NCBI GenBank assembly: GCA_018881555.1
Contig: JACAXG010000025.1
Span: 1,887,446 to 1,951,445, forward strand
DNA length: 64,000 nucleotides
Direction: 5' to 3'
DNA from: Amblyornis subalaris
Lineage: Eukaryota; Chordata; Aves; Passeriformes; Ptilonorhynchidae
This document shows positions 25,127-38,959 of the stretch, one piece after another. A program made the translations under genes and the position numbers. The notes under the pieces are model-generated. The model had not been told where the DNA came from and made no database searches. It saw only the letters and a list, made by a program, of their open reading frames with translations. How positions within the stretch are numbered: the first letter of the stretch is position 1; the number at the start of each line of letters is the position of its first letter.

Positions 25127-27844
25127 AAATGCAATACATGGTCTTTCCACTTCAATTTATGGTGACTTTTGTAGCAAACCAATGATGGCTTATGAAATTA
25201 TTAAACATCCAACTGTTGTACAGATTCATAAGCTGCAAAGGTAGAATTGCTGCTAAGAAATGTGCAGCTGAATGTTCTTATTAAAAATGTGATTCCTTGA
25301 AATTGTCCCCAGTGCAAGACAAACCTGAAAGCAGCTGCTTAGCTCTGGAGTTGTGCAGTAAGCATAGGCAAGTGAGTGATTTTTCTTAAAATGTTAGCTG
25401 TTGGCTGGGCCAATTCCCTTTCACTGCAGTGTTTTAAACTTAATTATCAATTCCAAGTGTACTTATTAAATGTATTTTCCTCTCTCTATAACTTTCTGAT
25501 GTGTTCAGAGGTATGTACCAAGGACAAGAACATGACTAATAAAGTTGTAGATGAGTTGGGCTCTTGCCCAATGAGCTGGTTTATTCCTGACTTCTGTTTG
25601 TTGTCTCTAGCCATACATGTCCCCAGACATGGTTCAAGTGACGTGTCCCTTCGCCATCCAGAGGTGGAGGCTGTCTCACACGGGTGCTGCAGCTATTGTG
25701 CCAGCTGTGCTGATGCATGGCCTGCTGACCACAAGGGCTTCGGAACACACCGGTGGCCGCTGTGGGTGCTACTGGGATCATCTCTGAGGTTGTAGCTGTA
25801 GCTGCTCACACATCTGGGTTAGACTGTTAACTGCTCTGCCAGGACCAGTTCTTCTTGGCAGTTGAATTTCTCATGTATTATAACTGTTGTATTAGTAGTA
25901 CATCTGGAAGCTTTCCTAGGTGTTATCTAATTCTTGTGTTTTTTCGTTTCAGAATTGACAATGATTCATTGTGCAGTTAGACATTCACCCCAGCAGCTAT
26001 TTGGATGCACTAAGGAATGGCATCCTGCATTTGCTTAGCATACAGCTGCTTAGTCTTTGTAACTGAACTTTGGAACTAAGTTTCTGGATGTAAAAGAAAT
26101 CGTTCATTACCATGCACTGTGAAGTCACCAACGTATTAATTTTAGAATAAGTCGTATTGTGTGGGTTGGGTTTCAGACATCTGAATGATATTCTTAACCA
26201 GTTAAAACCACTTTTCTCTCAGAATTCAAAATCTGTTAGCTGCGTGAATTAAACAGTAGTTTGCAAAAGAAAAAAAGTTTTATCTCTTTGTTCAAACGAA
26301 GAGTGAAGTTTTAAATTAGAAGGCAATGTGCGAGGAAAATTGATGAGGGCTGTGGGAGTGGGTTAGAACAGCTCTTCTGTTTTCATGATTCAAATATAAA
26401 TTACAGCCATCCAGAAGAACAGGAAATGATAAATAAAGTCATAACATGGGCTTTTTTTTGAATTGCATGCACAAGGATTTTGAACAAGGTTGTCATTTGT
26501 AAAGAGTCAGCAGTCAGAAAGTATTGGGTCTAATAAGTGATAAGCATCTACTGTAACATCATCCTTTAAAGCATGAGAAAAGACTGACTTGGGTTTGTTT
26601 CAGTTAAAGTTGTAAGGAAAGTCTGACCGTAAGGCCAGAGCAGCATTGCTGCATGTGGTATGTATGCAGGATTTCACTTACTTTTAGCAGGCAGGTTTGT
26701 GCATGCTGCCTGTTGCCTTACTTGTAAGGCTCAGATACCCAGAGGCACCACACGTATTTGCTGCAGTGTCTTACTTTATGTATGAAAAACCAATGGTTTG
26801 GTTTAGTTCTGGATTGTGTGACAGCCTAATACTCTTTTGGTACCACTTTCATGAATCAGCACCATTGGTAAAAGAAGCAGTCTGAACTTCCTTTTCCTTT
26901 TTTTTCTCCTTGTTCTTTTTGTGAGCAAGGGGGAGATGTCACCAGGAGGGAGAATGAGCAAGCCATGGGGGCGGGGATGCTGCTTTTTGGCAGTAATGGC
27001 CAGTGCCAGCTATTTCTTGAACTGCCATCTTGGTTTGTTGGTCCACAGTTGCCTCCGTTGCACTTCGGTCTTTTCAGCCAAATTGAGGGAAAGGTTGGCT
27101 TGGAAGCTGAGCTGCCAGCAGGACCAGCAAAGTCGTCTTTGTTCTTTATTTGGTACTGCACCAAGGGCATCTTATCAGACCAGATCTAACCACCAGTGTT
27201 AAAGCTTTTTGACTTCCTTATACCACCCGTTTCCTTTTTGCTGTCTGCACATCCTAGATACCTCAGAAAGTGCTGTTTCTACTTCATGACGTTATCAGGA
27301 GTTGAATTTTCATGTTAAAACAACCTATCAGTAATGTCTGAAAGATTTCAGCTTTCTACGCTGTTCTTAGTTGACCTGATGCTACATTCAGGCCATCAAA
27401 GGTCAGTGCAGACAAATCATTCCTAATGTGCAGCTAGACGTCTACTGGGGAGCTCCACCAGAAGTTACCTGCAAGATTACCCTTGGAAATCTTACCGTTG
27501 TTTTTATGGATGAATCTTCAGTTTTAATTGCCTACCTTTACAGCTTTGAGAATTTCATCTTACTGAAGGAATGCCGGTTTCCTTATTTGTAAGGAGAAGC
27601 AAACTGCTATTTATAAAAGTAGGCTCATGTGCTGGATTTTGCTATGCTGATTTTAGCAAACTCCTTGGTATGTTTCATCAAGTCCCCAGATTCGTTGTGT
27701 TCACAGTGTTGTAGTGAGTTGCCTTGATGTATGAAAGAACTCCTTCTCATCTGTGTGCCCTCGATCACTTGCATTTAGGAAAATATTTACATTTTTCATA
27801 ACTTTGCATAAAGAGGATTCAATTTACTAATTGGTTAGATTCTC

Positions 27845-27862
27845 TTACTACTACTACTACTT
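27845..27862 (+). repeat. (TAC)n trinucleotide repeat
   Basis: Five to six copies of a TAC/ACT repeat in intron 1. Confidence 0.75.
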
Positions 27863-30244
27863 CTAATTTAAATATGTCATGCTCTTATTTGTTAGGGCTT
27901 AAAATTCAAAAGATTTCACCCACAGATTGTCTTAAATTGATGTTCAGCAACTTTGTGCTTTAAACAGACCTAAAATCAGCTTCTCTAGGCCGTGGATGTA
28001 GATGTGCTGCCCAAACTGGCTTTCATTAAACAACAGAATGGTTTTGCTAGAAATAGCCTGGGTCTGTTGAGACTGATGCTGAGCAAATGCTAACAAGCCC
28101 TGCTTGATCCAAGTTGAATGGGATTAAATAGTATTTGTACTATAGTAAGCATTGTGTTGTGGAGTGTCCTAGTCCCAGTTCCCTGAAATGATGCTGGAAA
28201 AGTGATCACTCCATTAAGCGTTCTGGTAATGAAGCAAGTGATTTGTGTATTACTGTAACATCTGAAATTCTCCTTAAGGAAATGAAGCAATGCTCCTTTT
28301 TTACTCTTATGCATAAGAATTGTCTATCTGGAGAGAGAAAAATGTGTCGGAGGGCATAATCACTGAGTAGTGTGAGATGTAGACGATGTACTGATGGGAA
28401 ATGTGAGAAGAAAATGCTTCCCTCTAACTTCTAGGAAGCTCAACCAAGCTACAATTGCAGGTTAGGATTTTGGAGATATCTAAAGACAAAAATTACTACT
28501 TTCTTGTCTTTTCAAGGATAAAATTGTCCAAATGTCAACATTTTCCTAGTATTCTTTGTAGCACGTGGTTTCAAGATAGCAGCTCATAAAGGCTTGTGGA
28601 AGAAAGATATAAACAGTACATGATACTGTCTTAGTCCGCAGTGTTCAAACAACCTGTAATTTAATTCAAGATTTGAATGTATGGGATACACAGATCTAAA
28701 ATATTGTAGGTAAAACTGCTTTATGTGTGTATACTTGCACACACACACCTTCAAGGGCAAAGGGGCAGGATGATGATAACAAATGAGAAAAGCTATGAAT
28801 ATTTCTTACTGCTCGTCAAGCCACACTTTCTGCTGCTAGTGTTTCCTGATCAGCTGGGGATGTCTTGAGTTATCTGTACCATCTTAGCAGCACTTTCTAT
28901 TGTAATAGCTGCAGGAAAAGTGTTTTTTGGTATCGCTCTGAACCATTCACTGGCTGGATGAGCTGTTCTTGTTTCCATCTTTCCCAGGAGTTAAATATAG
29001 CTGCTTTTGTCATGCTATAAACTGTAATTTGTTCTGCGGTGCCTGGGCATGGGTAGATCTCTATGTGCCACATAGGAGAAAGTTGTGCAAATTGTTCTGG
29101 GCATGATAGACCACTCCTTTTTTCCTGAAGAGCACAGGGTATCCCATGTGTGACTGAGTATTACATCATACATCTGGAGAAAGTTGACTTTTAATGTCGG
29201 CTATGCGGAATATGCTGTAGTGCACATTTGGCCAAAACGGTTTGATATGGTGGGTTTTAGTACGGCTGTCTAATGTTGCAGGATCATCTCTGAGAAATGT
29301 CAAAAGTAGCATGGTGTCCACTGGCCCCCAAAATTTGGAAACAGTTGTCCTTGGTGCCAGTGTGAAGTCTGCCTGCGCACAGCTTTTTTCTCAGCTCTTG
29401 CTGTAAATCACTTTTGCTGGGTATAAAGCAAACTTAAAGCACTGCAGTGTTCATCACCTTCCATGAGAACACAACTGAGAGCTTGTCTGGAGATGTCACC
29501 GTGCACCCATACAGTTGAGTTAATGAAAATCTGTGGTAAATCCTGCTGCCATGTCACGCCCTCGCTGCGGGCAGTGCAGCCGGGCACATGTAACAAGGTT
29601 GGCGCAGGGTTTGCCGCACTCCTCAAATGGGAAATGATGCAGGAGGCAAATGTTTTAAAAGCAATGAAGTACAACTCCAGTTCTTTTCTAATGAGATTTG
29701 AGCTTCTAAGTTTTATTCTAGGAAGCCACGTAGACTCTTGAGTCATTTAGAAGACTTCAGGAATGTCATTTGCAGTCTCATACGTGCTACCTGCAGCCTC
29801 GTTAAAATCCAAAGAAAATTGGTGTATGTGTTGCAGCATGCAAACCAAGCCAAGCAGAGTTTGCTCCCTGGTACTCTGTAGAAAAGCCCTATGCTGAAAA
29901 GTTTTGCCAATGTTATACACTTCTGTCTTCTGGTCTGTCAGTTCTAGACAATGTTGAAATGTATAAAACTTCTGGACAGATTTTCAGCTTGTGCAAATCA
30001 ATGCAGAACCACTGGGTGAGAGTGGAACTAGGCTGATATGTGCAAGTGCAGAAAACTGACAACTCCTTACATAATGAGTCTGATGGTTTAAAAAGTTTCT
30101 GCTGGTCTTGCTCTTGTTTTCAAACTGGCTGTATTGCTAATTTACTAATACTTGTCTGCTTTTGTTCAGTTTGGTGTGTTTGCCATAGAGGAGAATCACG
30201 TTGGTCACCCTGCCATAGAGAATTACAAGTTCAGTGTGAGACCA

Positions 30245-30322
30245 TATAAATACATATACATATGTGTGTATATATATGTATAAAAAAACGGTGTATGTAT
30301 ATAATGTGTGTGTATGCACACA
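30245..30322 (+). repeat. TA/TG-rich microsatellite cluster
   Basis: Interrupted TATA, TGTG and CACA dinucleotide units with a short poly-A form a compound, degenerate microsatellite. It is non-coding. Confidence 0.8.
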
Positions 30323-32184
30323 CTACTTGCAGCAACATAGTCTCAAACATGGACTCCTTGAATGTCAAAATACCACGACAGATTTAGCACAAACTCTTAG
30401 TTGAAATTTAGTTGGTAGTCACTTCAAACTTTGCTGAAATAATTGTAAAAGTATCTTATGCTTCCCTTTTTTTTGATTGCAGTGTGTAAAAGGTGGGGGG
30501 TTATGAAATCCTGATGTATTTATCACTGTTAGTGTTTTTTGAATTTGGTATGTGCTTTCCTAGTTATACCTGAGACTTGCTTTAATCTTTTACCAGCAAT
30601 GTTGTGTATGTCCTGTTTCAATGTGTTGATTATAATGCTGCATTTTATCATATTGCAGAATATTAAAGCCCAAAGGTCACTTCTTGAAATTTCGAAAGTA
30701 AGTAGCAAAAAGATGAACGGACCTTTCAGCCTAGCACAAATTGTGTTGACCTCACTTCTGTGGCAAATACTGTGAAAGACTATGGAAATAGTTGCAGTGG
30801 AGTAACTAGGAAGGGCAGTGATACTTGGAGTATGCTTTTCTGTTCTTCAGCTCATGGAGGAGTCATTCATTCCCATGGAAAGTGATTCAAGATGCTGCTG
30901 TTCTCACTGGAGTTCATTCAACTGTGACTCGATGTAGGCGCATAACGAGCTTCTGAGCAACAGAATTGGACCTTCTTGGTATCAGAATTACAATAACCTT
31001 TGTGTTGCACTCAGGCAGTGTATCTACACCGGCTTGTTCTTTGCTGATACCTCTACATTAGTTAGGCCTGCAGACAAGGAAATGCATTAGATACGTAGAA
31101 AAGGACAAACATTTGCAAAGTGAGAAGGAGGGATGAAATATCTAAAGTGATCTGTACTTCGAAGCATAAATTGTGCAGCTCAAAGAGCCTGTTCATGAGG
31201 TCATCCAGATTCAGTCTTGTTGATGAAGTCTTACAAAACTGGGTTTTTCTACCCTTTTTCTTTCTGACATGCCACCTTTCCTCCAGCTGGAGATGCTGGA
31301 TGTGGTGAAGAGGGTGTGGTCTCAGAGGGATTAAGATTTAGGAATGCAGTAGAAAGGGTCAGAGCCAGCTGCCTGAACTGTTCCATCGATGTTGTCCAAG
31401 AATGCAGCAGGAGTAGTAGAATTAGACTGGGCTACCTATTAAATACCAATGTACTGGCCCTGCTAGGAAGAACATACATTCTCTTCTTTAAAATAGAACA
31501 GAGGGATTCACAGTAACAATGCTGCTGCTACGCTGGGTGCAGTGTGCTGCCCGTAAGGAATCGGCAATCATAGACAAAGGGACTTTGATAGGAATTGACT
31601 CCCTCATGCACGGTCGGGCACAAGTTCTTCAATTTGTTTAACTTGAATAAACAGAAAATGACATAGCAGATCCCATGTCAGCCAAAAGAGCCATCTGTGG
31701 TCTAACCCTGTGACAAACAGTATAGCAATAATTCCAATGCCACCAACAGTGTGGAGTTTGCCAGAAAAGCAGATGCTTCTTTTGACATGCATCTTCAAAG
31801 CGGTGCCATTTCTATCCTATAATTGCTGTCTATGGAGGGAGGGTGGGTAGGATAGCCAGATGAGCAGAATGGTGACATTGTAGTTTTTGGGGAAAAAGCC
31901 AAGAGTTTGGAAAATAATAAAAAAGAAATTAAGAAAAGTGTAAAAATAATTTTTAAAAAGCTGAAATAAAAAGCTGCAAAATTCTCTTGTGTGCATCATG
32001 AAACCTGTGACACTTTTTTAGTAAGAGACAATACTTGCAAGGATTTATCAGAAATCTAAGGTCTAATACAATATGGAAGAACAGTAAATAGTACGCCAGA
32101 AACTTCCGTGCAGAGTTTTTAACTTTAAAAAAAAAGCGTTTCCTTCTCTTTTATTTTAAAGAACTAGAGAGTGGCCAGACATAC

Positions 32185-32200
32185 TTTTTTTTTTTTTTTT
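32185..32200 (+). repeat. Poly-T run
   Basis: Sixteen consecutive T bases in intron 1. No SINE or pseudogene body was recognised next to it. Confidence 0.85.
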
Positions 32201-35200
32201 GGCTGTACTGTGGGTTTTTGTAATACAGATACTCAGGCAGTTCTTGAACAAGCCAAGGTGAGTATCTGTGTCTACCCTGTGCTACTTTTTAATTAGCTTT
32301 ATGAGATATATAGACTTAGCTGGACTAACCTCCAAAATACAGAGATGGATGGCATGCTTAACAGCTGAGACAGCATATTTCCTGCTTTATGAAATTAAAA
32401 ACGTAATTACCTACACCCATAAAAAATTATGCATTTTGACATCACAAATAGAAGTTGTTGAAAGCAGCAAGTTTCTGATTACATTGAATATTGTCCGTGG
32501 CCCCATTTGTTGGCACTAGGGGTAAAAGTTCACAACAGATAATGACAGAAAGTAGAACAAACAGCTGTAGAGCTGGAGATTGCCATTCTTCTGACAAGAG
32601 AGTCTCTCCTTTGAACAGAAGTAACTGCCTTATGTGACGCAGGAAAGTCTCACTGCCAGAGCTTAGTTTTGTGGGATTTACTTAGAGAAATGGTTACCTG
32701 CTGTCTTGTATTTTCCTACAAGGGAGCCAAAAAATATCCAGGAGAAAGCCATGTCTCTTATTTTCCATACATTGAAGTCCTACTTCTTCCCATTACACTA
32801 TAAGTGCAGTAAGAGGATAATACATTTTATTTATTTTCAGGTCTTAGTACACTTGTTTCCAGAGTCCATAAATAAGAAAAAATAATTACTATTTTTCCTT
32901 TATATTTTTTTTATTACAGATGATGTCTGATTGGTTTTAGTTTTTCTTTCTAAAAAAATAAATAAATTATAGGGACCTTCTGTTGTCTTTTACTTGGAGA
33001 TATTAGAGTACCTTCTGATCTTCAGTCGTCTTTAGGGTAACTTCACTTATTAAGTGGAGGTTAAAAACGCAAAGGTTCAGAAGCACTGTGGATTTGAGGA
33101 CTGCAGAGGAGGAGGAAGCAATAGGACTGATGATGCTTCTCAGTGAGCGTGAGGGCACACTGAGAAGCTAATGAGTTTATTATCTTGTGCTCCACTCCAG
33201 TCCACACTTAGGTTTCTGCTACAGAGTGCCTTAGAAATGGAACTGCTGATCTAGGAACACGACCTTTTTCTGCTGATGGAAAATACCACGTGGGATGATG
33301 TCAGAAGTCTCAGTCAAGATCTCTAGATATTTACTGCTTCTGCCTTATCCATTAAGCTGGTTCCACTGCTGATGAAAGAAAATTAGATTTTTTTTTATGT
33401 GATCTGTTTCTGACAGTTCTATTCTGTCTACTTTTTTTCATAATTTTTTTCTACGTTTCTAGATTCTTGTAAGAAGATTGTTCAGTAATTTCTTCCAGAA
33501 TATTTCCAGGAGTTGAAATTGGGCTGATTACTATGAAATTCCTGAGTCTTCCTTTAAAAGAAATTAAAATTGCAAGACATTCGATGGCTGACAGAGCAGA
33601 ACTATGGAAATTCTGTATGTGCCAGCTGCAGTTTGTCTGGACAGTTTTTTAACATACTGGAAATTTGACAACTTCCATGAAGTAGAACAATTGCCTGATT
33701 ACTTGTTCTTGGCTTTGATTTTTCATGTGTTTTGGGCTGACATCTGAAGAGTTTTTAGATGGAGGTAATGAGTAGGAGCTTCCTGTTTAATAAATTCTAC
33801 AGCAGAGTCCTATACACACTGAGAAAGGACTGTTATGAAGATCTTCATGCTTATGAAAAGCTTATTGAATAATTTTTTTCTTAGATTCCATGAGTACTGT
33901 CCTCTGAGCTGCCATTGAAGTTCTTGTGAGCTGTATGTGATTTGCCAGCTCTGATGTGACCATCTGTGGTCTAGTCTACTGCATGACACAGGAGTTTCTA
34001 AGTTAATTGCTGTTTCGGGTGAAGCATTTCTCCTACCAGGATATCTTGAATATTTCCTGTTGTGGAGAATATTGTGAGATTTTATACCCAGCTATTAACT
34101 TGTACCAACAGACGTGTAATGCAAGGGAAGAATTTTTTATTATTTGTATTTAGTGTCATGTGTTGGACCTGCTACCTTTCAGGGGCTTGCACAAACCATT
34201 AGAATGCAAGTTAAACCTCTCTGAAAATGGATCTGTTTTCTTCTAATTGTAATTTGAATCCTCAGGCTGGAGCAAAAACTTCAGTGTAGTCTAGATATTC
34301 GGTACCCTTTGCTTTCTGGAGTCTGAGCAAAAGCCTTGGCTGGTTTCACTGAAGAAAATAGGCCTGTGTATGTACCAGAATCAAGAAAGAAGTTGGCAGT
34401 GAATTCTTTTGTGTCTTGCTCAATGAAGGGCTAACCACAAAAACATGTACATGCTTTTTTGTCTGTCTGGTAGATCTCAGTACCATGCTCTCTTCCTTCA
34501 GGTTCTTCAGCATGTTGACTTTCTATTTAGATTCTTTTAATGTGGCCTGGCTGTTGGATTGCTGCAGCTTCTTCAGATTTCAGAAACTAAAACTCAAATA
34601 TTTTGCTTTAGATGTGTCTGTAATTCTGTCATGGCTGAGGCATAGTACCAATGTATTGTTTCAGGGGATTGACCAGGAAATCCAGGTATAAAACTGAGAG
34701 GGAAGTGATGCTGTGATTCATGATAAGCAAGTGGAAGGGGAAAGGGTTCATTACATCTGGAAAGGAACAGGACATAGCCCAGTTCAACACTCCCCTTGCT
34801 CTCCTTTGTGATACCTTTTATGCTGTGCTGTGGCTAGTTTTGTGTATCCAGCACCTTTTATTTGTCTCTGAACTAGGGGAATCAGTCAGTGGAGCACTTA
34901 AAAGTCTCTGATAGGGGATAAAGTCAATGGAGTAGGTGAGTTCCTGGGTACTTTGAAGCTTTTTCATTATCACTGAGACTCTAGAAGAGCTACCTGAACC
35001 AGAAGGAGCTTCTTGCATTTGTTGTTTGCTTTGTTGTTACCACCTCTCCTGCCATCTCCAAGTTAGAAAGCTTTTTTTGGTTTTTTTTAGTAATAATAAT
35101 GAACAACTCCCCACATCCTATTCTTGGAGAAAAAATCTGTTCAGAAGCATCAGTGTGGGTTTTGTCATATACTTCAGTGTGGCCAGGATTATCTCACACT

Positions 35201-38200
35201 CTTTCACGTGTCTTTTAAAAAGGAAATAGATAGATTTTGAGCTGTCTTTGATTATTAACAGAAGATTGCTGTTGCACTAAGCTTTAATACGTGTAATTTA
35301 AATAATATTGGTTCCATTTCCTGTAAAAATACGACAACGTGACATTTTGTAACAAGCCGGAATGGTTTACTTAGGTAACAACTTTCTGTTGTTAGTAATT
35401 GTTCTTTCTGACGAGAGCAGGTTCAGTCCTGCTGTGTTACTGTAAGATCTGAGGAAAGGAAGCAAAATAGCTCAGTGAGGAGAGAGCTTGGGTTATAATC
35501 AGAATAGTCTAGAGGTGAAATTGTTGCAAGCATCTGAGCCATGACTAGAGGTTTATGCTAGACTTTGTCTTGTTTCATTGCTGATAGAGCCACTCTTCAT
35601 GAAGATCTTTTAAAAAGGAAGCTGAGAGAGGTATCTACTCATTCATGCATTTCTGTAGTTCAAGGAAGGGCTTCTTGAAATGGCTCAAAAAAAGCATTGA
35701 CTGCTTCCCTGGATTTTGCCAGAAATATTTTTTTTTACTGGCAAGTTGGTTCAAATTAGTTGCAATGAAGTTACAATAAGGAAGAAAGAGAATATTGAGT
35801 AAAAGAAAATGTCAGAGTGAAAATAACTTTTTTATATTGTTATCTTCATAGACACATGATGATACCCACCTATGTGTTTGTTTNGTTTTAGTATGGAAAA
35901 GACTAAAAGGATATTTAGTATTTAGAAAAATAGTTTTTGTAGGACTTGGCTGTAACATACAGGCAAGAAAATGGGTATAGCCCTATATTTTTATCTTGCA
36001 AAGCTCCTCTTAAAACTGATGTGTTAAATGTAAGTTAAAGTAAGGGAGCTTCTCTGTTCAGGGTGATATATTTTTTTCCTTGAATACCTGGTTTTCAACC
36101 TATTTATTGTAGTCCATCGTTACTGTAATCCCAACTGTAGTATTTTGGGCATAGTTCTTTCATACCAAGATATGGAACATTTAGAGAGTTCTTTTGGGAG
36201 AAACACGAGGCTGGATCTCCCGGTGCTCCTGGGCTGTCTGTGATGTTTTGTAACAGGTAGTCTCTGCCTGATGCCAGCCTCCACCATCAGGGCCCTGCAT
36301 CTTCCCGTTAGTTGTTTCTGCTCTGTGTGGCAGGAGCACTGGCGGCCGTCATCACCGTCTAAAGGAAGATGGAATAGGCTTGGATCCTGGGTATGCAAAT
36401 AGCTCTGTGTGATCACTAACCACAATATCTGTGTTTTCAGTCTTGTCCTGTAAACCAGCCCTTGCTGGAACAGTACTGTTGGCTCTTACAGTGTCTCTAT
36501 GAGATGATATTCTTCACCTGTGCAAAGAGAAGTTAAGGTTGGTGGTTTACAACAGAAAAAGGGGGCAGGTCTCGGGGGTTTTCCTGCCTGAGGAGATTTT
36601 CAACAAGAGTCTGAAGCTTCTGAGATAGTCTTTATAGTGGTATCATGCTGAAAGTGCTTGGATTCACTTGCTGAATCTTCCTGTGACAAATGCTTACAGA
36701 CTGAAGAACAACAATTTGAGAACCTACCCTAAGGCAGATGTGAATACAGCATCAGAGCTTTCGGTTTCTGCTAGCTGACTCATGTCCACTGAGAATTTGA
36801 CTTGGAGAAGCCTCCAGAAATTCAGTTTTTCTTGCCATAATGTTTCAGACATGATGAGGAAAAACATGAAACAGAATAGTGCAGGCAACTCAAAATGGCA
36901 TCTTTGCTGCAGCTGTCAGTTTGCCGGCTTAGACTAAGTGACCAAGGTTTAATGTTTCCTTATTAAAAGAAAGGTGATAAAGCAACTGTCTTCATCAGTG
37001 AACACCCACTTCTGTTAAACACTTCTGCTAGGGACATGATTTAGTTCCAAACAACTTAGTATTTCCTAAGCTGTGCACAAACCGTGGCAGTGTCTTGATT
37101 GACTAAGTATGGCATCTTCTATTCTCCTGAGCCCTTGCTTTCATTGTACATGTAAAGCTCTCTCTAACCTAAAGTGTCAGATAGATTTGCAAATAAATTA
37201 AACAAGCAATCACCAATTTAATAAAAAAAATTTCCAGATTCATGTAATTTAATACTTTTTATCACTGTTGGACACATCCACAAAAAATGTATGGTAGTTT
37301 TTATGTCAGTGCCAGTTACTGAGGGTGCTGTTTTCAAAATCAGGGAGGTTAGGCAAAGTCAGGTAGGCTAAACAGGTACTTGTAACTTAGTCACCTGAAC
37401 AAAGCTAGGAAACACTACTGAGATTTTGATACTATGAGATGATCCCAGTAGCAATTCAGGCTAAATCTGATAGTTAATGTATGCTGCAGTTTATGGTTTG
37501 AATTTAGAGTTGATGTCTGAGAACTAACTCTCTTGTTAAAAGTCATGGTACTTTTCCCGTCAAGAATTTTAGCTGAGTGGTTAAACTCATAATTAAATGC
37601 TAGCATGTTATATAACTTCATATACATGCTTTTATGACACAAAGTTAGAGGCTTAAATGGGTTGCTACCATAATGATTATGCTGTGTTTTGGGACAGTTG
37701 TTATCCAAGTTATCTTTTGCTTGTTGAAGTTTCGTTGGACTTCTGTAGTCTGAAGACAGCAAGGATCAGTATTTCTTAACCCCTAGGTCAAAGGAATTTC
37801 TTGGGGTTATTCCATTTTGGTTTGGTGTCTTTTTTTTCCCTGTTGACAGAAGAGAGATTCTTTTCTTCCATGGCAGACAAAATCCTGCTCTGACTCATTT
37901 CCAGTCCTTAAGCATAGCGTGGTTTATAAGAAAGACAGGAATGGCTCATATAAGATGAATATATCCTTCAGTTGTTTTCCAGTACTTGTGATTATTCCCA
38001 TTTGGGATTTATATTAAGAAGAAAACTTAGACAGACAATCCTCCTTGTTTTAAGGCACTTCATGGAGACTGTTCAGTCACTGAGCTTTTCGTTTTCCTAA
38101 CAAGTACCTGTGGTTTTCCCATTGCTGTGGTGGGGCCTTGGAGGGCTGGAGGGAAGGTCCCTTGGAGATCAGGCAAGGCTGGCTTGATCCACAGCTGGCT

Positions 38201-38365
38201 CCAGAATGGGATGGAGTGATCATAGAGCAGATGGCATGATCATTCTGTCACTGGCTTTTTTTGCTTCGATGTTTGTTGATGATGACTGTTGTGTAAAAAG
38301 AATGATCGCTAATTACCTTTCAGAGTGAAAATTAAGGAGGAAATGGCAAACCAGTGTGATAATGC

Positions 38366-38401
38366 TATTTCTTGTGAACAGGAATATTGTCACAAGAAAT
38401 A
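38366..38401. repeat. Perfect 12-bp inverted repeat with 12-nt loop
   Basis: TATTTCTTGTGA (38366-38377) is exactly complementary to TCACAAGAAATA (38390-38401), around the loop ACAGGAATATTG. It lies about 285 bp upstream of the relic DNA transposon, but no shared sequence links the two. Confidence 0.88.
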
Positions 38402-38685
38402 ATGATCTTTTACTTACATTTATTTCTCCTATCCTTGTGTTCCATGTTTTAATTTAATATGCAATGATTTAAAAGAAAAATTAACAAATGTATTTTTGTG
38501 TATGTTACAATATTGCAAATTGTTGTGAGGTCCATATGATAAAAACTTAAGAACAGCTTTTGATACAGATTTGCAGCAAAAGCTACAGTTTGTAAACCAA
38601 AACTTTTCAAATTTGATTTCAAGTTTTAGACAAAGCTTTCAGTTAATGTTTGTGAAAACTGTTTCCAAACAAACAACCTCAAACT

Positions 38686-38959
38686 TTGGCCAGGTCTCCA
38701 CTGCAGAATGTCTTGCCAGTAAAGCACTGTGTATCAGCCAGGGGTGTGGAAAAAAGTCATACATCCTCACTGACATCAATATGTTGGCAAAGGCCCAGGT
38801 GTGGATGCAGCTGTGCCGGCAGAAGAGAGCTTTTATCGGCTTAGCTGATGTTGTTTGGGGAGGTGATGCAACTATGCCAGCAGAAAAACTCTTCTGGCCT
38901 GTACCGCCAGCGTAGGAGGCTCCGGCAGCGCGGTCACGGCGTCGAGACTGCACTGCCAA
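38686..38959. mobile_element. Relic non-autonomous DNA transposon (MITE-like)
   Basis: The 274-bp segment starts TTGGCCAGGTCTCCAC and ends GTCGAGACTGCACTGCCAA, which are imperfect inverted repeats of each other. Internally it has the sequence GTGTGGATGCAGCTGTGCC, a GCCGGCAGAAGAG block, then TTGTTTGGGGAGGTGATG, then AACTATGCCAGCAGAAAAAC. This order matches a non-coding repeat of turtles, crocodilians and birds that I recall as a DNA-transposon MITE, though I cannot name the Repbase family with certainty. It is GC-richer than its surroundings and diverged, consistent with an old inactive copy. No transposase ORF is present. Target-site duplications are not clear. Confidence 0.6.

Noticed and set aside
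25376..25795. 139-codon + strand ORF
   Set aside because: It joins an AT-rich hydrophobic half and an unrelated GC-rich half; no domain recognised. The GC-rich half is noted as a finding only for its composition.
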